A stretch of 38,170 nt of DNA from CAVPLU01 sp964601325 (GCA_964601325.1 CAZRNA010000010.1:1-38170); one strand, 5' to 3'. Numbered from the stretch's first letter, positions 30,209 through 38,170 are shown. Program-made: numbers and translations. Notes: a model not told the origin generated them from the sequence alone.

Positions 30209-31276
30209 TCATGCCCTCTTGATTTCATATCTGGCGAGAACCTGAATGATCAGAATCAACACAATAATGATCCCTTGCGAGAGAAGCGAAAGAGTCCTAG
30301 GGATCTGAAGAGCTCGCTCGACAGACGACATACCAGAAACAAGACCGCCAAAGAACAGCGAGGAGAAGATTACTCCTAACGGATGCAGGTTTCCGAGCAA
30401 AGAGACTACGACTGCGGTGTATCCGATTCCCGATGCTTGTTCTGGCAATAGTTCGTGTGTAACACCGAGGATATAGATTCCTCCTCCTAGACCGGCCAAG
30501 GCGCCGCTAAGAATCATTGCGGAGTTGATTACACGCTTCACCGGAATCCCGCTTGTCCTTGCTGCCGATGGATTGAATCCAACAGCTCGTATGCTGTAAC
30601 CCAAGGGCGTCTTGAAGAGAAAGTAGTACGCCAAGATGCATAGAGCGACTGATATGATGATCCCGATCGTCACACTCGTATTGCGGACAAGGATCGGCAG
30701 AGCTGTTTCAGGTGGGAAGATCGGTGATTCCGGATAGCTTCCGGGGATCGTCTTGTCCTGAAACGGTCCTCTCACAAGCCAGTTCAAAGCTTCTACTGCA
30801 ACGTAGGTCATCATGATCGTGGTTATGATCTCGTTAATCCCAAGCCTTGATTTCATGAGCGCAGGTACTGTCGCGAACAACGCGCCGCCCACGAACGACA
30901 GCAACAAGCCGACCGGAATCATTACGTACGCTGGCAGAGGATTTTTGAGAAAAAGCAGTACAAACCATGTAACCAGTATTGCTCCGAAGATTTGCTGTCC
31001 TTCGGCTCCAATGTTCCAGACCTTGCCCCTGTACGCGATGGCAAGGCCCAAAGCCATGAGCATCAGAGGAGTTCCCTGAACGATAGTCTCGGCGAAGCCT
31101 GCAGCTGTTCCAATTGTTCCCCTGTATAGTGCGTCCAACGCAACAAGCGGGCTTTTTCCCGCAGCAGCTAGTACTCCAAGAACGACTAGAGGCGAGACGA
31201 CGTAGGCCAGGAATGTAATGATCAGTATGGACCTACGGCTGACATCGAGTTTCGCTGTGACCTTCAATCTGGCCAT
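30209..31276 (-). CDS. Nucleoside-type ABC importer permease (first subunit)
   Basis: The 355-residue protein is the longer permease (YufP/NupB-like), with about ten hydrophobic segments. It has AIAYRGKVWNIGAEGQQIFGA and RAVGFNPSAARTSGIPVKR, both signatures of the BMP-type importer family. It follows the ATPase stop by four bases and precedes the second permease by three, showing tight coupling. The sequence does not tell which nucleoside or base is carried. Confidence 0.88.
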   Translation of the reverse strand: MARLKVTAKLDVSRRSILIITFLAYVVSPLVVLGVLAAAGKSPLVALDALYRGTIGTAAGFAETIVQGTPLMLMALGLAIAYRGKVWNIGAEGQQIFGAILVTWFVLLFLKNPLPAYVMIPVGLLLSFVGGALFATVPALMKSRLGINEIITTIMMTYVAVEALNWLVRGPFQDKTIPGSYPESPIFPPETALPILVRNTSVTIGIIISVALCILAYYFLFKTPLGYSIRAVGFNPSAARTSGIPVKRVINSAMILSGALAGLGGGIYILGVTHELLPEQASGIGYTAVVVSLLGNLHPLGVIFSSLFFGGLVSGMSSVERALQIPRTLSLLSQGIIIVLILIIQVLARYEIKRA

Positions 31277-31280
31277 GATC

Positions 31281-32849
31281 TCACGCTGCTGCAGCCATTC
31301 TCTTCGCGCCTGTCATTAGCAGTCCGATCTCTTCTGAGCTGGACTGTCCCGGTTCCAACAATCCGACCGTCTCACCCTTGTACATCACCGCAATTCTATC
31401 ACTTAGAGCAATCAGCTCAGCTAGGTCTTCGTCGACAAGAAGTACTGCCGCACCATGGTTCCTCTGCTGTATGAGCAGGCTCCTGACGTATTCTGTGGCG
31501 GCAACGTCTAAACCGCGAGTTGGCTGTGAAACCACGATGAGCATCGGGCTACCGGAGAGCTCTCTTGCCAGAATGAGCCGTTGGAGGTTACCCCCAGACA
31601 GCGATCGAGCTTTCGCGGAAATGCCTGTGGCCCTTATGCCAAACTGAGCCACCGCCTGCTCCGCTCTGCTCCTGATTTCCCTATCGTTGAGGAATGTGGG
31701 AATCTTGGAGGCGAGCATCCCGCAGACCGGGGTCTTGTTGAAGTCTTTGAGGATCAAATTCTCGTCAATGCGAAAATCTGCTATGCTGGCGTCCTCAGTC
31801 CTGTTCTCGGGAACGTATGCCACGCCTAGGTCTATGATAGCTCGAGGCGCTCTCCCAGTGACATCTCTGCCGGTGACTGCTATTGATCCCGAGGCTGGTT
31901 TTCTCAATCCCACAAGAGCTTCGACAAGTTCTCTCTGACCATTTCCAGAAACGCCCGCTATTCCCAGTATCTCGCCCTTCCGAACTTCGAGAGAGATACC
32001 TCTGAGTGCTTCTATTTCCCTATCATCGAACACCCGTAGGTTTGTAACTTGCAGGACGACATCATGAGCTGCTGCCGTCACCTTGTTGGCCACCGGAGGA
32101 ATGGCTTCGTCAATCATCATATGGGCAAGGCTCTCCTGGTTTACAGAGCCCGTCGGTTGCGTTGCAACCTTGCGTCCTTTCCTCAGGACAGTGACCCGTT
32201 CGGTCACATCCATTACTTCGTCGAGTTTGTGAGTTATCAGAACGATCGAGATGCCGCTCTCTCTCAGGCCTCGTAACGATTTGAAGAAATCTTTGACTTC
32301 CGACGGAGCAAGCACCGAAGTAGGCTCATCAAGGATCAGAATCCTAGCGTCACGATACAGAGCCTTGAGAATCTCCACGCGCTGCCGCTGCCCAACAGCC
32401 AGTTGCCAGATCTGGGCCTTGGGGTCAACTTGAAGACCGTGCTGCTCAGCAAGCGCTGAGATTCGAGTATCAGCGGAGGACGTGTCTGTAAGGAAACCTT
32501 TCGATGACCTTAGCCCCAAGACAACATTCTCTGTGACTGTCATGTCGCTAACAAGCCTGAAGTGTTGATGGACCATTCCGATTCCAGATCTGATTGCATC
32601 AGCTGGTGATCCAAAAACCGCGGGTTGTCCGAAAACTCGAATCGTGCCACCGTCTGGCTGGTACAACCCGTACAGGATATTCATCAGCGTAGTCTTGCCA
32701 GCACCATTCTCTCCCAGCAACCCGTGTATCTCACCGACTTGTAACTCAAAATCCACGGCATCATTTGCAATAACACCACCAGGGAAGTTCTTGGTTATCC
32801 CCTGCATTACAATTGCTGCGCCGCTCTGATTCTTCGTATCTTTGGACAT
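31281..32849 (-). CDS. Double ABC ATPase of the nucleoside-type importer
   Basis: This protein holds two fused ABC domains (YufO/NupA-like). The first has Walker A GENGAGKTT, a degenerate signature LAVGQRQRVEILKAL and Walker B ILILDEPTSVL. The second has a degenerate Walker A GVSGNGQRELVEAL, a full signature LSGGNLQRLILAREL and the VVSQPTRGLD Walker B variant, as is normal for this family. The preferred start is ATG 32849; a GTG at 32855 is in frame. It lies downstream of a terminator-like hairpin that follows the binding-protein gene, so the ATPase and permeases may be made in smaller amounts than the binding protein. Confidence 0.9.
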   Translation of the reverse strand: MSKDTKNQSGAAIVMQGITKNFPGGVIANDAVDFELQVGEIHGLLGENGAGKTTLMNILYGLYQPDGGTIRVFGQPAVFGSPADAIRSGIGMVHQHFRLVSDMTVTENVVLGLRSSKGFLTDTSSADTRISALAEQHGLQVDPKAQIWQLAVGQRQRVEILKALYRDARILILDEPTSVLAPSEVKDFFKSLRGLRESGISIVLITHKLDEVMDVTERVTVLRKGRKVATQPTGSVNQESLAHMMIDEAIPPVANKVTAAAHDVVLQVTNLRVFDDREIEALRGISLEVRKGEILGIAGVSGNGQRELVEALVGLRKPASGSIAVTGRDVTGRAPRAIIDLGVAYVPENRTEDASIADFRIDENLILKDFNKTPVCGMLASKIPTFLNDREIRSRAEQAVAQFGIRATGISAKARSLSGGNLQRLILARELSGSPMLIVVSQPTRGLDVAATEYVRSLLIQQRNHGAAVLLVDEDLAELIALSDRIAVMYKGETVGLLEPGQSSSEEIGLLMTGAKRMAAAA

Positions 32850-32880
32850 ATTCACAGGACCTACTGAGATGTTTAGACCT

Positions 32881-32915
32881 AAAAAAAGGGAGGGAACGCC
32901 CCCACGGGGAGGGCG
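32881..32915 (-). terminator. Hairpin plus T-run between binding-protein and ATPase genes
   Basis: On the minus strand a GC-rich stem (CGCCC at 32911-32915 with GGGCG at 32897-32901, extended by two more pairs past a bulged base) is followed by a C/T tract and seven T (32881-32887). This looks like a partial terminator setting the ratio of binding protein to ATPase and permeases. Confidence 0.5.
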
Positions 32916-32943
32916 GTAGACGGTTACGCGGTGGTCTATTGGT

Positions 32944-34182
32944 TTACTCGCGCGCGTGCTGAAGTACTAGTGCGATGAAGTTTGTCTGAAGCGCTGCGAG
33001 TGGGTTGCCAATCATGAGCGGTCCTAGGGGGTCGGTCGTGATGCCACCACTCTTGACCTTGTCTAGGACGCTCATCACGTCTTGCTGAACCGCTGACGGA
33101 ACGTTGTCCTTGTTGAGTTCGACCTCAATTCCTCCGTTCGTGAAGTCCGCCCAGTACTTGCCGTTACGCTTGCCTGCAGCGACATCAGCGGTCCATGCCT
33201 TCATGACTGCGTCCCATTTCCAAGAACCGCTGCCGAGCACGAGTTTCTCAGCGCCGACTGGTGGAGCGTCTGCGATGTTGATTCCGTTTCCAATCAGTTT
33301 GATGTTCTTGTCGATAGCTCCTTCGATTGCTCCACGAACCACGCCGTCTCCCATTACTGCGAGGACGTCAACGTTTTGGCTTGCCATTAGCTCTGCGTCT
33401 GCTTTGGCGCCTTGCAGATCGTGGAAGTCACCTACGGCAACAACACTGATGCTGCCGCCGGGCAGTATTCCATTACCGCCGCCCGGTAATGCACCATAAG
33501 AGTAGGTGATGCTCGGGTTCGCGTCACTGGCACCCTTTGCGAAGTTTGGTTCGAATCTTGCGAGCTCCGCCACTCTGGCACCCATGATGTAGCCGATCTT
33601 GTTGGATGCAGTCATCTTTCCAGCCAAGTAGCCAAGCACGTATCCAGTCTGATCTGTTCGCACATCAGCAATCGCGAGATTTGGCAATGAGTTGTTCCAG
33701 CCTCCGATCACCAGGAAGCTGACATCAGGATATTGTGGAGCCAGTTCTTGCATTGGAACCTGGAACTCGAAGCCGTGGCCGATGATGATCGTGTAGCCTC
33801 TGCTCACGAAGTCACGTACATCTGCTTGGATCTGCGCCTTTTCCATGTGGTTCTGTACCCAGCATCCGCACGTGTTGATGCCTTCGCCGTAACCCGTCAA
33901 GAGATCTGTGAACGAGTTGTAGCCTGCTTGATTCCAAGCCAAGTCATCTGTTCTTCCTGGGAGAATCATCGCTATCTTGACCTGCTCAGTCGTTGTCGGG
34001 CCCGGTGCCGAAGTTGTTTCCGTTACAGTCATTGTTGTCCCCGGTCCTGCGGGTGCTTGTGTTAGGTAGTAGGCTACGCCGGCGATGACGACTATGATGA
34101 CGATCACTATTGCTGCAATTGTTTTCATGTTTTTAGATTGATTACTCATTTTCTTCAACCAGATAGGGATCCTGTGAGTCAT
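32944..34182 (-). CDS. BMP-family nucleoside-binding protein, membrane-anchored
   Basis: The substrate-binding component of the importer. A basic start and one hydrophobic segment (IAAIVIVIIVVIAGVAYYL, about residues 22-40) anchor it outside the membrane; a Thr-rich linker (TMTVTETTSAPGPTTTE) follows. The BMP/PnrA domain then begins with VKIAMILPGRTDDLAWNQAG and includes DVLAVMGDGVVRGAIEGA. There is no lipobox cysteine, as is common in archaea. ATG 34182 abuts an AGGAGG, which is too close to act as its ribosome site; a leaderless message from TTTTAT at 34201-34206 would suit it. ATG 34149 is an alternative start. Length 412. Confidence 0.88.
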   Translation of the reverse strand: MTHRIPIWLKKMSNQSKNMKTIAAIVIVIIVVIAGVAYYLTQAPAGPGTTMTVTETTSAPGPTTTEQVKIAMILPGRTDDLAWNQAGYNSFTDLLTGYGEGINTCGCWVQNHMEKAQIQADVRDFVSRGYTIIIGHGFEFQVPMQELAPQYPDVSFLVIGGWNNSLPNLAIADVRTDQTGYVLGYLAGKMTASNKIGYIMGARVAELARFEPNFAKGASDANPSITYSYGALPGGGNGILPGGSISVVAVGDFHDLQGAKADAELMASQNVDVLAVMGDGVVRGAIEGAIDKNIKLIGNGINIADAPPVGAEKLVLGSGSWKWDAVMKAWTADVAAGKRNGKYWADFTNGGIEVELNKDNVPSAVQQDVMSVLDKVKSGGITTDPLGPLMIGNPLAALQTNFIALVLQHARE

Positions 34183-34200
34183 CCTCCTACAGGTTTTTGC

Positions 34201-34236
34201 ATAAAAGGTTTGTCAGAGGGTGTTCATGTATACATG
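34201..34236 (-). promoter_or_regulatory. Promoter and palindrome of the importer operon
   Basis: TTTTAT (34201-34206, minus strand) is a TATA-like site about 20 bases before the binding-protein ATG. Upstream of it is a perfect 12-bp palindrome CATGTATACATG (34225-34236), at a distance suited to an activator or repressor. Confidence 0.45.
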
Positions 34237-34311
34237 TCTGTGTTAAGGAGCCTCGTGAATCCCCTGGTCGCCACAATCCAGAGAGCGAAGTATCCCGCTA
34301 GCTAGCTTCGA

Positions 34312-35751
34312 CTAGTCGACGCCCTCGACATCGTGAGGATAGCTTTCCTTGAGCGCCGCAGAAGTCAAACGCACGAAAGACGCGTTTTGACGCAACTCGA
34401 CAAGCGTTTTCGCGCCACAGTAACTCAGGCCCGAGCGGATGCCGCCCGCTAACTGTGCGAGTATTTCATGAGATGTGCCTCTGTACGGCACGAACGCCTC
34501 GATACCTTCCGCAACATACTCCAGGAGCGCAGCCTCGTCTTCTGCTTCCTCTGTTCCACGTTTCATTGAAGCGCCGACGGACGCCATCCCTCTGTGTATC
34601 TTGTACTTCCTGCCGTTGCGCATGACTGTGACGCCGGGACTTTCTTCGGTTCCCGCCAGCATGCTTCCAATCATCACGCTCGATGCGCCAGTCGCAAGTG
34701 CTTTCGTGATGTCTCCGGAGTTTCTGATTCCGCCGTCTGCAATTATCGGAACACCTGATTCTCTTGCGGCTTCAGCGCATTCGAGGACGGCTGTTAGTTG
34801 TGGGACGCCCGCGCCTGTTACGATCCGTGTTATGCAAATGGAACCTGATCCTATTCCAACCTTCACTGCATCTGCGCCTGCGTCAATTAGGTCCTTGGTT
34901 CCCTCTGGTGTTGCCACGTTTCCGGCGATCACGTCCACTTGGCTGAGTTCTTTTTTGAGTTTCCGGACCACGTTGAGGACTCTGTCGGAGTGGCCGTGTG
35001 CGACGTCGACGACGAGCACATCAACGCCTGCGTCGACGAGGGCTCGGGCCCTCTCAATGTATCCTTCCCTTATCCCAACGGCGGCTCCAACGGTGAGCTG
35101 GCCTTTGGAATCCTTGCAGGCCTGCGGCCTCTCAGCTAGCGTCACCATATCCTTACTCGTGATCAGACCACGAAGATGTCCTTCCTCGTCAACGAGTGGC
35201 AGCTTCTCAAGCTTGTACTTGCGAAGCAGCTGCCTCGCTTCCTCAATCGAGGCATCCGCAGATGCCGTGTGAAGAGACTTCATCGGTGTCATCAGCTCGG
35301 AGACTCGATTCAAGTCGTTGTCCTCGAAGAGCAAGTCACGGGCGGTGAGAATGCCGAGCAGCTTCTTGTTCGCGTCGACTACTAGCAGTCCGCTTACGCC
35401 TTTCTCTTGCATCAGTCTCTTTGCGTCGGACATTGTAGCGGTCGGCCAAATCGTGTATGGCTCCTCGATGATCACGCTCTCCGCTCGCTTGACCTTCAGA
35501 ACCTCTTCGACCTGTCGTTCCACAGGCATGAAACGGTGAATGATGCCTATTCCACCGTTATGGGCCATGGAGATAGCCATGGCTGACTCCGTGACCGAAT
35601 CCATGTTCGCGCTTACGATTGGAATGTTTAGTTTGATGTTTCTGCTGAGTCTCGTTGAGAGGTCGACGTCTTTTCTTGAATGAATCGAACTACGCTTCGG
35701 AACTAATAGGACATCGTCAAAAGTCAGCGCATCTCTAATTGGGATAGGCAT
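34312..35751 (-). CDS. guaB: IMP dehydrogenase
   Basis: IMPDH oxidises IMP to XMP with NAD, the committed step to GMP. The 479 residues have LTFDDVLLVPKRSSI, a CBS pair at about 95-205, and the catalytic loop GIGSGSICITR with C306. The flap is present as YRGTSHEILAQLAGGIRSGLSYCGAKT. Start ATG at 35751 with a strong GGAGGT eight bases upstream (35760-35765), and a TATA-like CTTTAATATGAG at 35781-35792. It lies between the nucleoside-type importer and an amidohydrolase on the same strand, fitting purine salvage. Full length with no visible lesions. Confidence 0.94.
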   Translation of the reverse strand: MPIPIRDALTFDDVLLVPKRSSIHSRKDVDLSTRLSRNIKLNIPIVSANMDSVTESAMAISMAHNGGIGIIHRFMPVERQVEEVLKVKRAESVIIEEPYTIWPTATMSDAKRLMQEKGVSGLLVVDANKKLLGILTARDLLFEDNDLNRVSELMTPMKSLHTASADASIEEARQLLRKYKLEKLPLVDEEGHLRGLITSKDMVTLAERPQACKDSKGQLTVGAAVGIREGYIERARALVDAGVDVLVVDVAHGHSDRVLNVVRKLKKELSQVDVIAGNVATPEGTKDLIDAGADAVKVGIGSGSICITRIVTGAGVPQLTAVLECAEAARESGVPIIADGGIRNSGDITKALATGASSVMIGSMLAGTEESPGVTVMRNGRKYKIHRGMASVGASMKRGTEEAEDEAALLEYVAEGIEAFVPYRGTSHEILAQLAGGIRSGLSYCGAKTLVELRQNASFVRLTSAALKESYPHDVEGVD

Positions 35752-35850
35752 CTGTGATTACCTCCGCTATTTCTGCGACTCTCATATTAAAGGAAGAGAC
35801 TGAGGCCTTCACCCATACCAGTCTAAGCCGGCCTTCCCAGGCAAGGCTCG

Positions 35851-37239
35851 TCAGCAGTAGTTTGAGTGGGTCGTGAGTTTCAGGCCGGTCCTATCCAAGA
35901 GGGCGCTGGCTCTCTCGCGAGCCTGCCCGATGATCTCACGCTCGTCGAGAGTCTTCACGTTTCTGTTCTCCATGATTATCCGTCCATCCACTATGACTGT
36001 GTCTACGTCGGTTCCGCATCCTGCATAGACGAGATCGGAAACGTGATTGTTGTTTGGAACCATGTGAACGCTGTCCAGGTCAACGAGGACGATGTCTGCG
36101 AGCTTGCCCGGCTCCAGACCGCCAAGCTTGTCCTGCATGCCGATCGCTCGTGCTCCGTGAACGGTTGCCATCTCTAGAATCGTTTCCGCGGGCATCGTCA
36201 TTGGATCTGATAATCTGACTTTGTGTAAGTACGCGGCCAGTTTCATCTCTCGAATCATATCGTAGGAGTTGTTGCTGGGGCCGCCATCGCAGCCCATTGC
36301 GACGTTTACTCCTTTCTTGAGCATCTCCGGAACACGTGCGATCCCGGATGCGAGCTTTGTGTTCGACGATGGACAGTGACTGATATTTGTTCGCGTCTTG
36401 CTGAGAGTCGCTATGTCGCGGTCCGTAAGCCAAACGGTGTGAGCCAACACCGTCCTTGGGGTGAGTAGCCCGACTTCGTTGGCGAAGGCGACCGGGCTCT
36501 TCTTGAACTTGCGGCGAGCGTATCGAAGATCCTCCTTAACTTCGCACAAGTGCATCGTGATGCCGGCCTTTCTCTCCGCGGCCTCCTCAGAGATCTTCTC
36601 GTACAGGGCTTTGCTGCAGGCTCCCAGCGAACGTGGACCGAACCAGACACCGATCCTGCCGTTGCCTTTTCCATTCCAGCGATCGTACATGGTGATGGTT
36701 TCGTTGAGGGATCTCTCGCCATCCTCAATCATCCCCTCATGCATCATCTGTTTCCTCCCGTATGCTGGCGTATCCATGATCGTCTTGGCCAAGCAGCCTC
36801 GCATCCCTGACTCCTCAAGCGCTTTGGCGATTCCATCGAACCCGTATCTGGTGTGAGTCATTGACTCGATGAACGAAGTTGTCCCGGACTTGATCATCTC
36901 AAGCATGCATAGCTTAGCGCTGACTTTCCCATCCTCAGCATCAAAGTTGCCCTGAAGAGGCCACACATACTTCCCAAGCCAATCGAGAAGGGAGACATCG
37001 TCGGCGCAGCCTCGAATCAGAGCCTGCGCAAGGTGAACATGACAGTCGATGAGGCCGGGGATGATTAGCTTTCGTGTTGCATCAATTGTATGCTCTGGCG
37101 CATACTTCCGATGTAGCTCCTCCGTCTTGCCCACATCGGTGATATGCGAGCCTTCGACCATCACGGCGCCATCACGAATGACTCTTCGACGCGCGTCAAG
37201 CGTGACAACTACTCCATGCTCTATCAGAATGGATTCCAT
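35851..37239 (-). CDS. SsnA/TrzA-type amidohydrolase (deaminase)
   Basis: The 462-residue enzyme belongs to the amidohydrolase group that includes guanine, 8-oxoguanine, methylthioadenosine and adenosylhomocysteine deaminases. The metal site is complete: CHVHLAQAL (HxH), MHLCEVKED (His, Glu), LAHTVWL (His) and GCDGGPSNNS (Asp). TVDGR-type C-terminal strands complete the composite domain. The neighbourhood (nucleoside-type importer, IMPDH) favours a purine or nucleoside substrate, and MTA/SAH deaminase is the most common archaeal role, but the exact substrate is not fixed by the motifs. Start ATG 37239. It is followed on the far side by a repeat-rich stretch. Confidence 0.85.
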   Translation of the reverse strand: MESILIEHGVVVTLDARRRVIRDGAVMVEGSHITDVGKTEELHRKYAPEHTIDATRKLIIPGLIDCHVHLAQALIRGCADDVSLLDWLGKYVWPLQGNFDAEDGKVSAKLCMLEMIKSGTTSFIESMTHTRYGFDGIAKALEESGMRGCLAKTIMDTPAYGRKQMMHEGMIEDGERSLNETITMYDRWNGKGNGRIGVWFGPRSLGACSKALYEKISEEAAERKAGITMHLCEVKEDLRYARRKFKKSPVAFANEVGLLTPRTVLAHTVWLTDRDIATLSKTRTNISHCPSSNTKLASGIARVPEMLKKGVNVAMGCDGGPSNNSYDMIREMKLAAYLHKVRLSDPMTMPAETILEMATVHGARAIGMQDKLGGLEPGKLADIVLVDLDSVHMVPNNNHVSDLVYAGCGTDVDTVIVDGRIIMENRNVKTLDEREIIGQARERASALLDRTGLKLTTHSNYC

Positions 37240-37599
37240 GTACAGAGGCTTCCAAACGCATCTCTGTTGGATGAGGACTTATGTGTAAGGCTTCTATGCG
37301 CAGACCTCGGAAGACTTGTGCGTGCACTATTGATGCCTTCCAGAAAGATTCAAGGGTTCAAATTCCGACGCCCGCACCAGCCTACCCACACACACAACAA
37401 CTCCAATGAGGGTTCAAATTGACGGGTTCAAATTACGATGCTTTGTCTTCTCAGTTCTTTCCTTCTGGATGCACTTGACGCCACCTTCCATTAGGCTGCC
37501 AGTGGCAGGCGTCGCGACGATTTGCAGGTTGCCATGGGATAGATTTCTGCGCGGTCGCCGGACTTCCGACAACGAATGCGACGTGAAATCGGTTTAATC
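37240..37599. other. 360-base non-coding stretch with repeat units
   Basis: It holds the first tRNA-3'-end-like repeat units (37354-37400 and 37410-37434) and a palindrome CTGCCA-G-TGGCAG (37496-37508). A 63-codon forward frame (37406-37597) runs through the repeats and has no protein features, so no gene is called. Confidence 0.5.
37354..37440 (+). repeat. tRNA-3'-end-like repeat units, left cluster
   Basis: GGGTTCAAATT is followed by CCGACGCCCGCACCAG, CCTACCC and a CACACACA tract (37354-37400). Two further GGGTTCAAATT copies follow at 37410-37420 and 37424-37434. The first unit resembles a T-loop plus acceptor strand with CCA, but no matching 5' half is found, so it is a fragment or mimic. 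Confidence 0.55.
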
Positions 37600-37887
37600 T
37601 CATGATGTGAGTTTTTGGTATCCAGTTTCATATGCCCACTTCTTCATGCCAGGCGATAGTCGAGGGTCATCGGTACGCAAGCGAAGATACGTTATGACCA
37701 TGTTTGCATGGACGTGCCCTAAACGAATCTCTTTCGACTTGAGCCAGGAAAGCATCTCACTATGCTTCGCAACAACTTTTCCACCCCTGACGAAACCTTT
37801 CTCGTCGGCAAGTTTCCAATAATCTTGTAAAGACCTTCCTGACCTTGCTTTGATGCTTTCTGCATACGCTTTGAAGGTGCCGGGCAT
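37600..37887 (-). CDS. DUF4287-like small protein
   Basis: From the ATG at 37887 the protein has 95 residues: FKAYAESIKARSGRSLQDYW, then LADEKGF, then HSEMLSWLKSKEIRLGHVHANMV. This matches the pattern of DUF4287 (helical, ending in a LGHxHA motif), a family of unknown function. The frame is open to 37986 but the earlier part is hydrophobic and poorly conserved. A ribosome site GGTGGTG (37891-37897) and TATA-like CTAATAA (37912-37918) support the ATG. The gene sits between the two clusters of tRNA-end-like repeats and may have arrived with them. Function unknown. Confidence 0.65.
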   Translation of the reverse strand: MPGTFKAYAESIKARSGRSLQDYWKLADEKGFVRGGKVVAKHSEMLSWLKSKEIRLGHVHANMVITYLRLRTDDPRLSPGMKKWAYETGYQKLTS

Positions 37888-37990
37888 AGCACCACCATCT
37901 TGTAAGTTTCTTATTAGGTACACGCACACACAAAAAAGTCCAATCACGAGTCTAAATTTGGATGCCAGCAGTTGAGGCGCACACAAAACG

Positions 37991-38069
37991 GTGGTTCAAA
38001 TTCAGTCGCCCGCACCAGTCGACCTGTGTGTGTGGGTCTAGTGGTGCGGGCGTCGTAAATTGAACCCAC
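37991..38069. repeat. Inverted pair of tRNA-3'-end-like repeats
   Basis: A forward unit (37991-38026: GTGGTTCAAATT, then CGCCCGCACCA at 38008-38018) faces a reverse unit (38034-38069) in which TGGTGCGGGCG (38042-38052) is the exact complement of CGCCCGCACCA, followed by AAATTGAACCCAC. They are separated by a GT-rich core. Together they can form an imperfect 35-bp hairpin. Confidence 0.6.
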
Positions 38070-38080
38070 GGCCGGGCGCG

Positions 38081-38110
38081 TTTTTGTGTGTGTGCGCACC
38101 AGCCTACCCG
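38081..38110 (+). repeat. Truncated copy of the repeat end
   Basis: A GT tract (from TTTTTGTGTGTGTG) leads into CGCACCAGCCTACCCG, which matches the end of the left-cluster unit (CGCACCAGCCTACCC at 37373-37387). The T-loop part is missing. Confidence 0.4.
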
Positions 38111-38170
38111 ACGACGAAGAAACTGCTCCCAATGACGGCCAACTCAGTCTGTCAAAAGATAAGAACTCGC

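Noticed and set aside
37354..37379. Intact tRNA gene
   Set aside because: The T-loop-like motif and CCA end are present, but the T-stem pairs poorly and no complementary acceptor 5' strand, D-arm or anticodon arm lies upstream.
37406..37597. 63-residue forward frame in the repeat patch
   Set aside because: It starts within repeat units and shows no protein-like features.
37354..38110. CRISPR array
   Set aside because: Units differ in length, orientation and spacing, with no regular spacers and no cas genes.

Overview
The window looks like a chromosomal segment of an archaeon. The evidence is a group II chaperonin (thermosome) with a Gly/Met-rich tail, an OB-fold single-stranded-DNA-binding protein with an RGG tail, a split TldD/TldE pair, a class II (B12-dependent) ribonucleotide reductase, and TATA-like boxes about 25 bases before several starts. 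Moderate GC and heterotrophic content (nucleoside-type importer, amidohydrolase) fit a TACK lineage such as Bathyarchaeia, but that placement is inference. No rRNA, intact tRNA, CRISPR array or insertion sequence was found.

Layout. 1-4255 (+): a partial upstream reading frame, a LarA-family protein, then a metal-transport unit made of an Nramp-like transporter, a soluble PRC/MgtE-N/CBS protein and an untracked 37-residue membrane peptide. 4252-5262 (-): a MetE-core methyltransferase. 5418-6442 (+): a small accessory patch with an HNH protein and a nucleotidyltransferase that appears frameshifted. 6617-11537 (+): SSB, TldD, TldE, a family 2 glycosyltransferase and an alkyladenine DNA glycosylase. 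11692-12912: a ribbon-helix-helix protein divergent from a zinc-ribbon protein, then a JAMM protease. 13281-15917 (+): NrdJ. 15962-20785 (-): SerS, then an ABC exporter (ATPase, permease) coupled to a phosphohexomutase. 20937-21452 (+): gamma carbonic anhydrase. 21465-25176 (-): UbiX-type enzyme, thermosome, UspA and a HAD phosphatase. 25374-25658 (+): an odd Tyr/Pro/Met/Cys-rich small protein.

25744-37239 reads as a nitrogen, carbamoyl and nucleoside neighbourhood: carbamate kinase divergent from a YgeW-like (not ornithine-type) carbamoyltransferase, a threonine-synthase-like PLP enzyme, a complete BMP-type nucleoside ABC importer (two permeases, double ATPase, binding protein), IMP dehydrogenase and an SsnA/TrzA-type amidohydrolase. 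Together they could import nucleosides, deaminate or salvage the bases, and recover ATP from carbamoyl phosphate. That linkage is a hypothesis.

37300-38110 is a repeat patch built from units resembling the 3' end of a tRNA (T-loop-like motif, acceptor-like strand, CCA) followed by CA-rich tracts. It surrounds a DUF4287-like small gene and looks like an integration-scarred boundary.

The most unusual non-coding signals are two perfect 16-bp palindromes set 21 bp apart in front of the DNA glycosylase core, a perfect TTATTCCT/AGGAATAA operator-like repeat between the MetE-like and HNH genes, an 18-bp palindrome in the carbamate kinase/carbamoyltransferase divergent region, and a long stem-forming leader in front of the Nramp-like gene.
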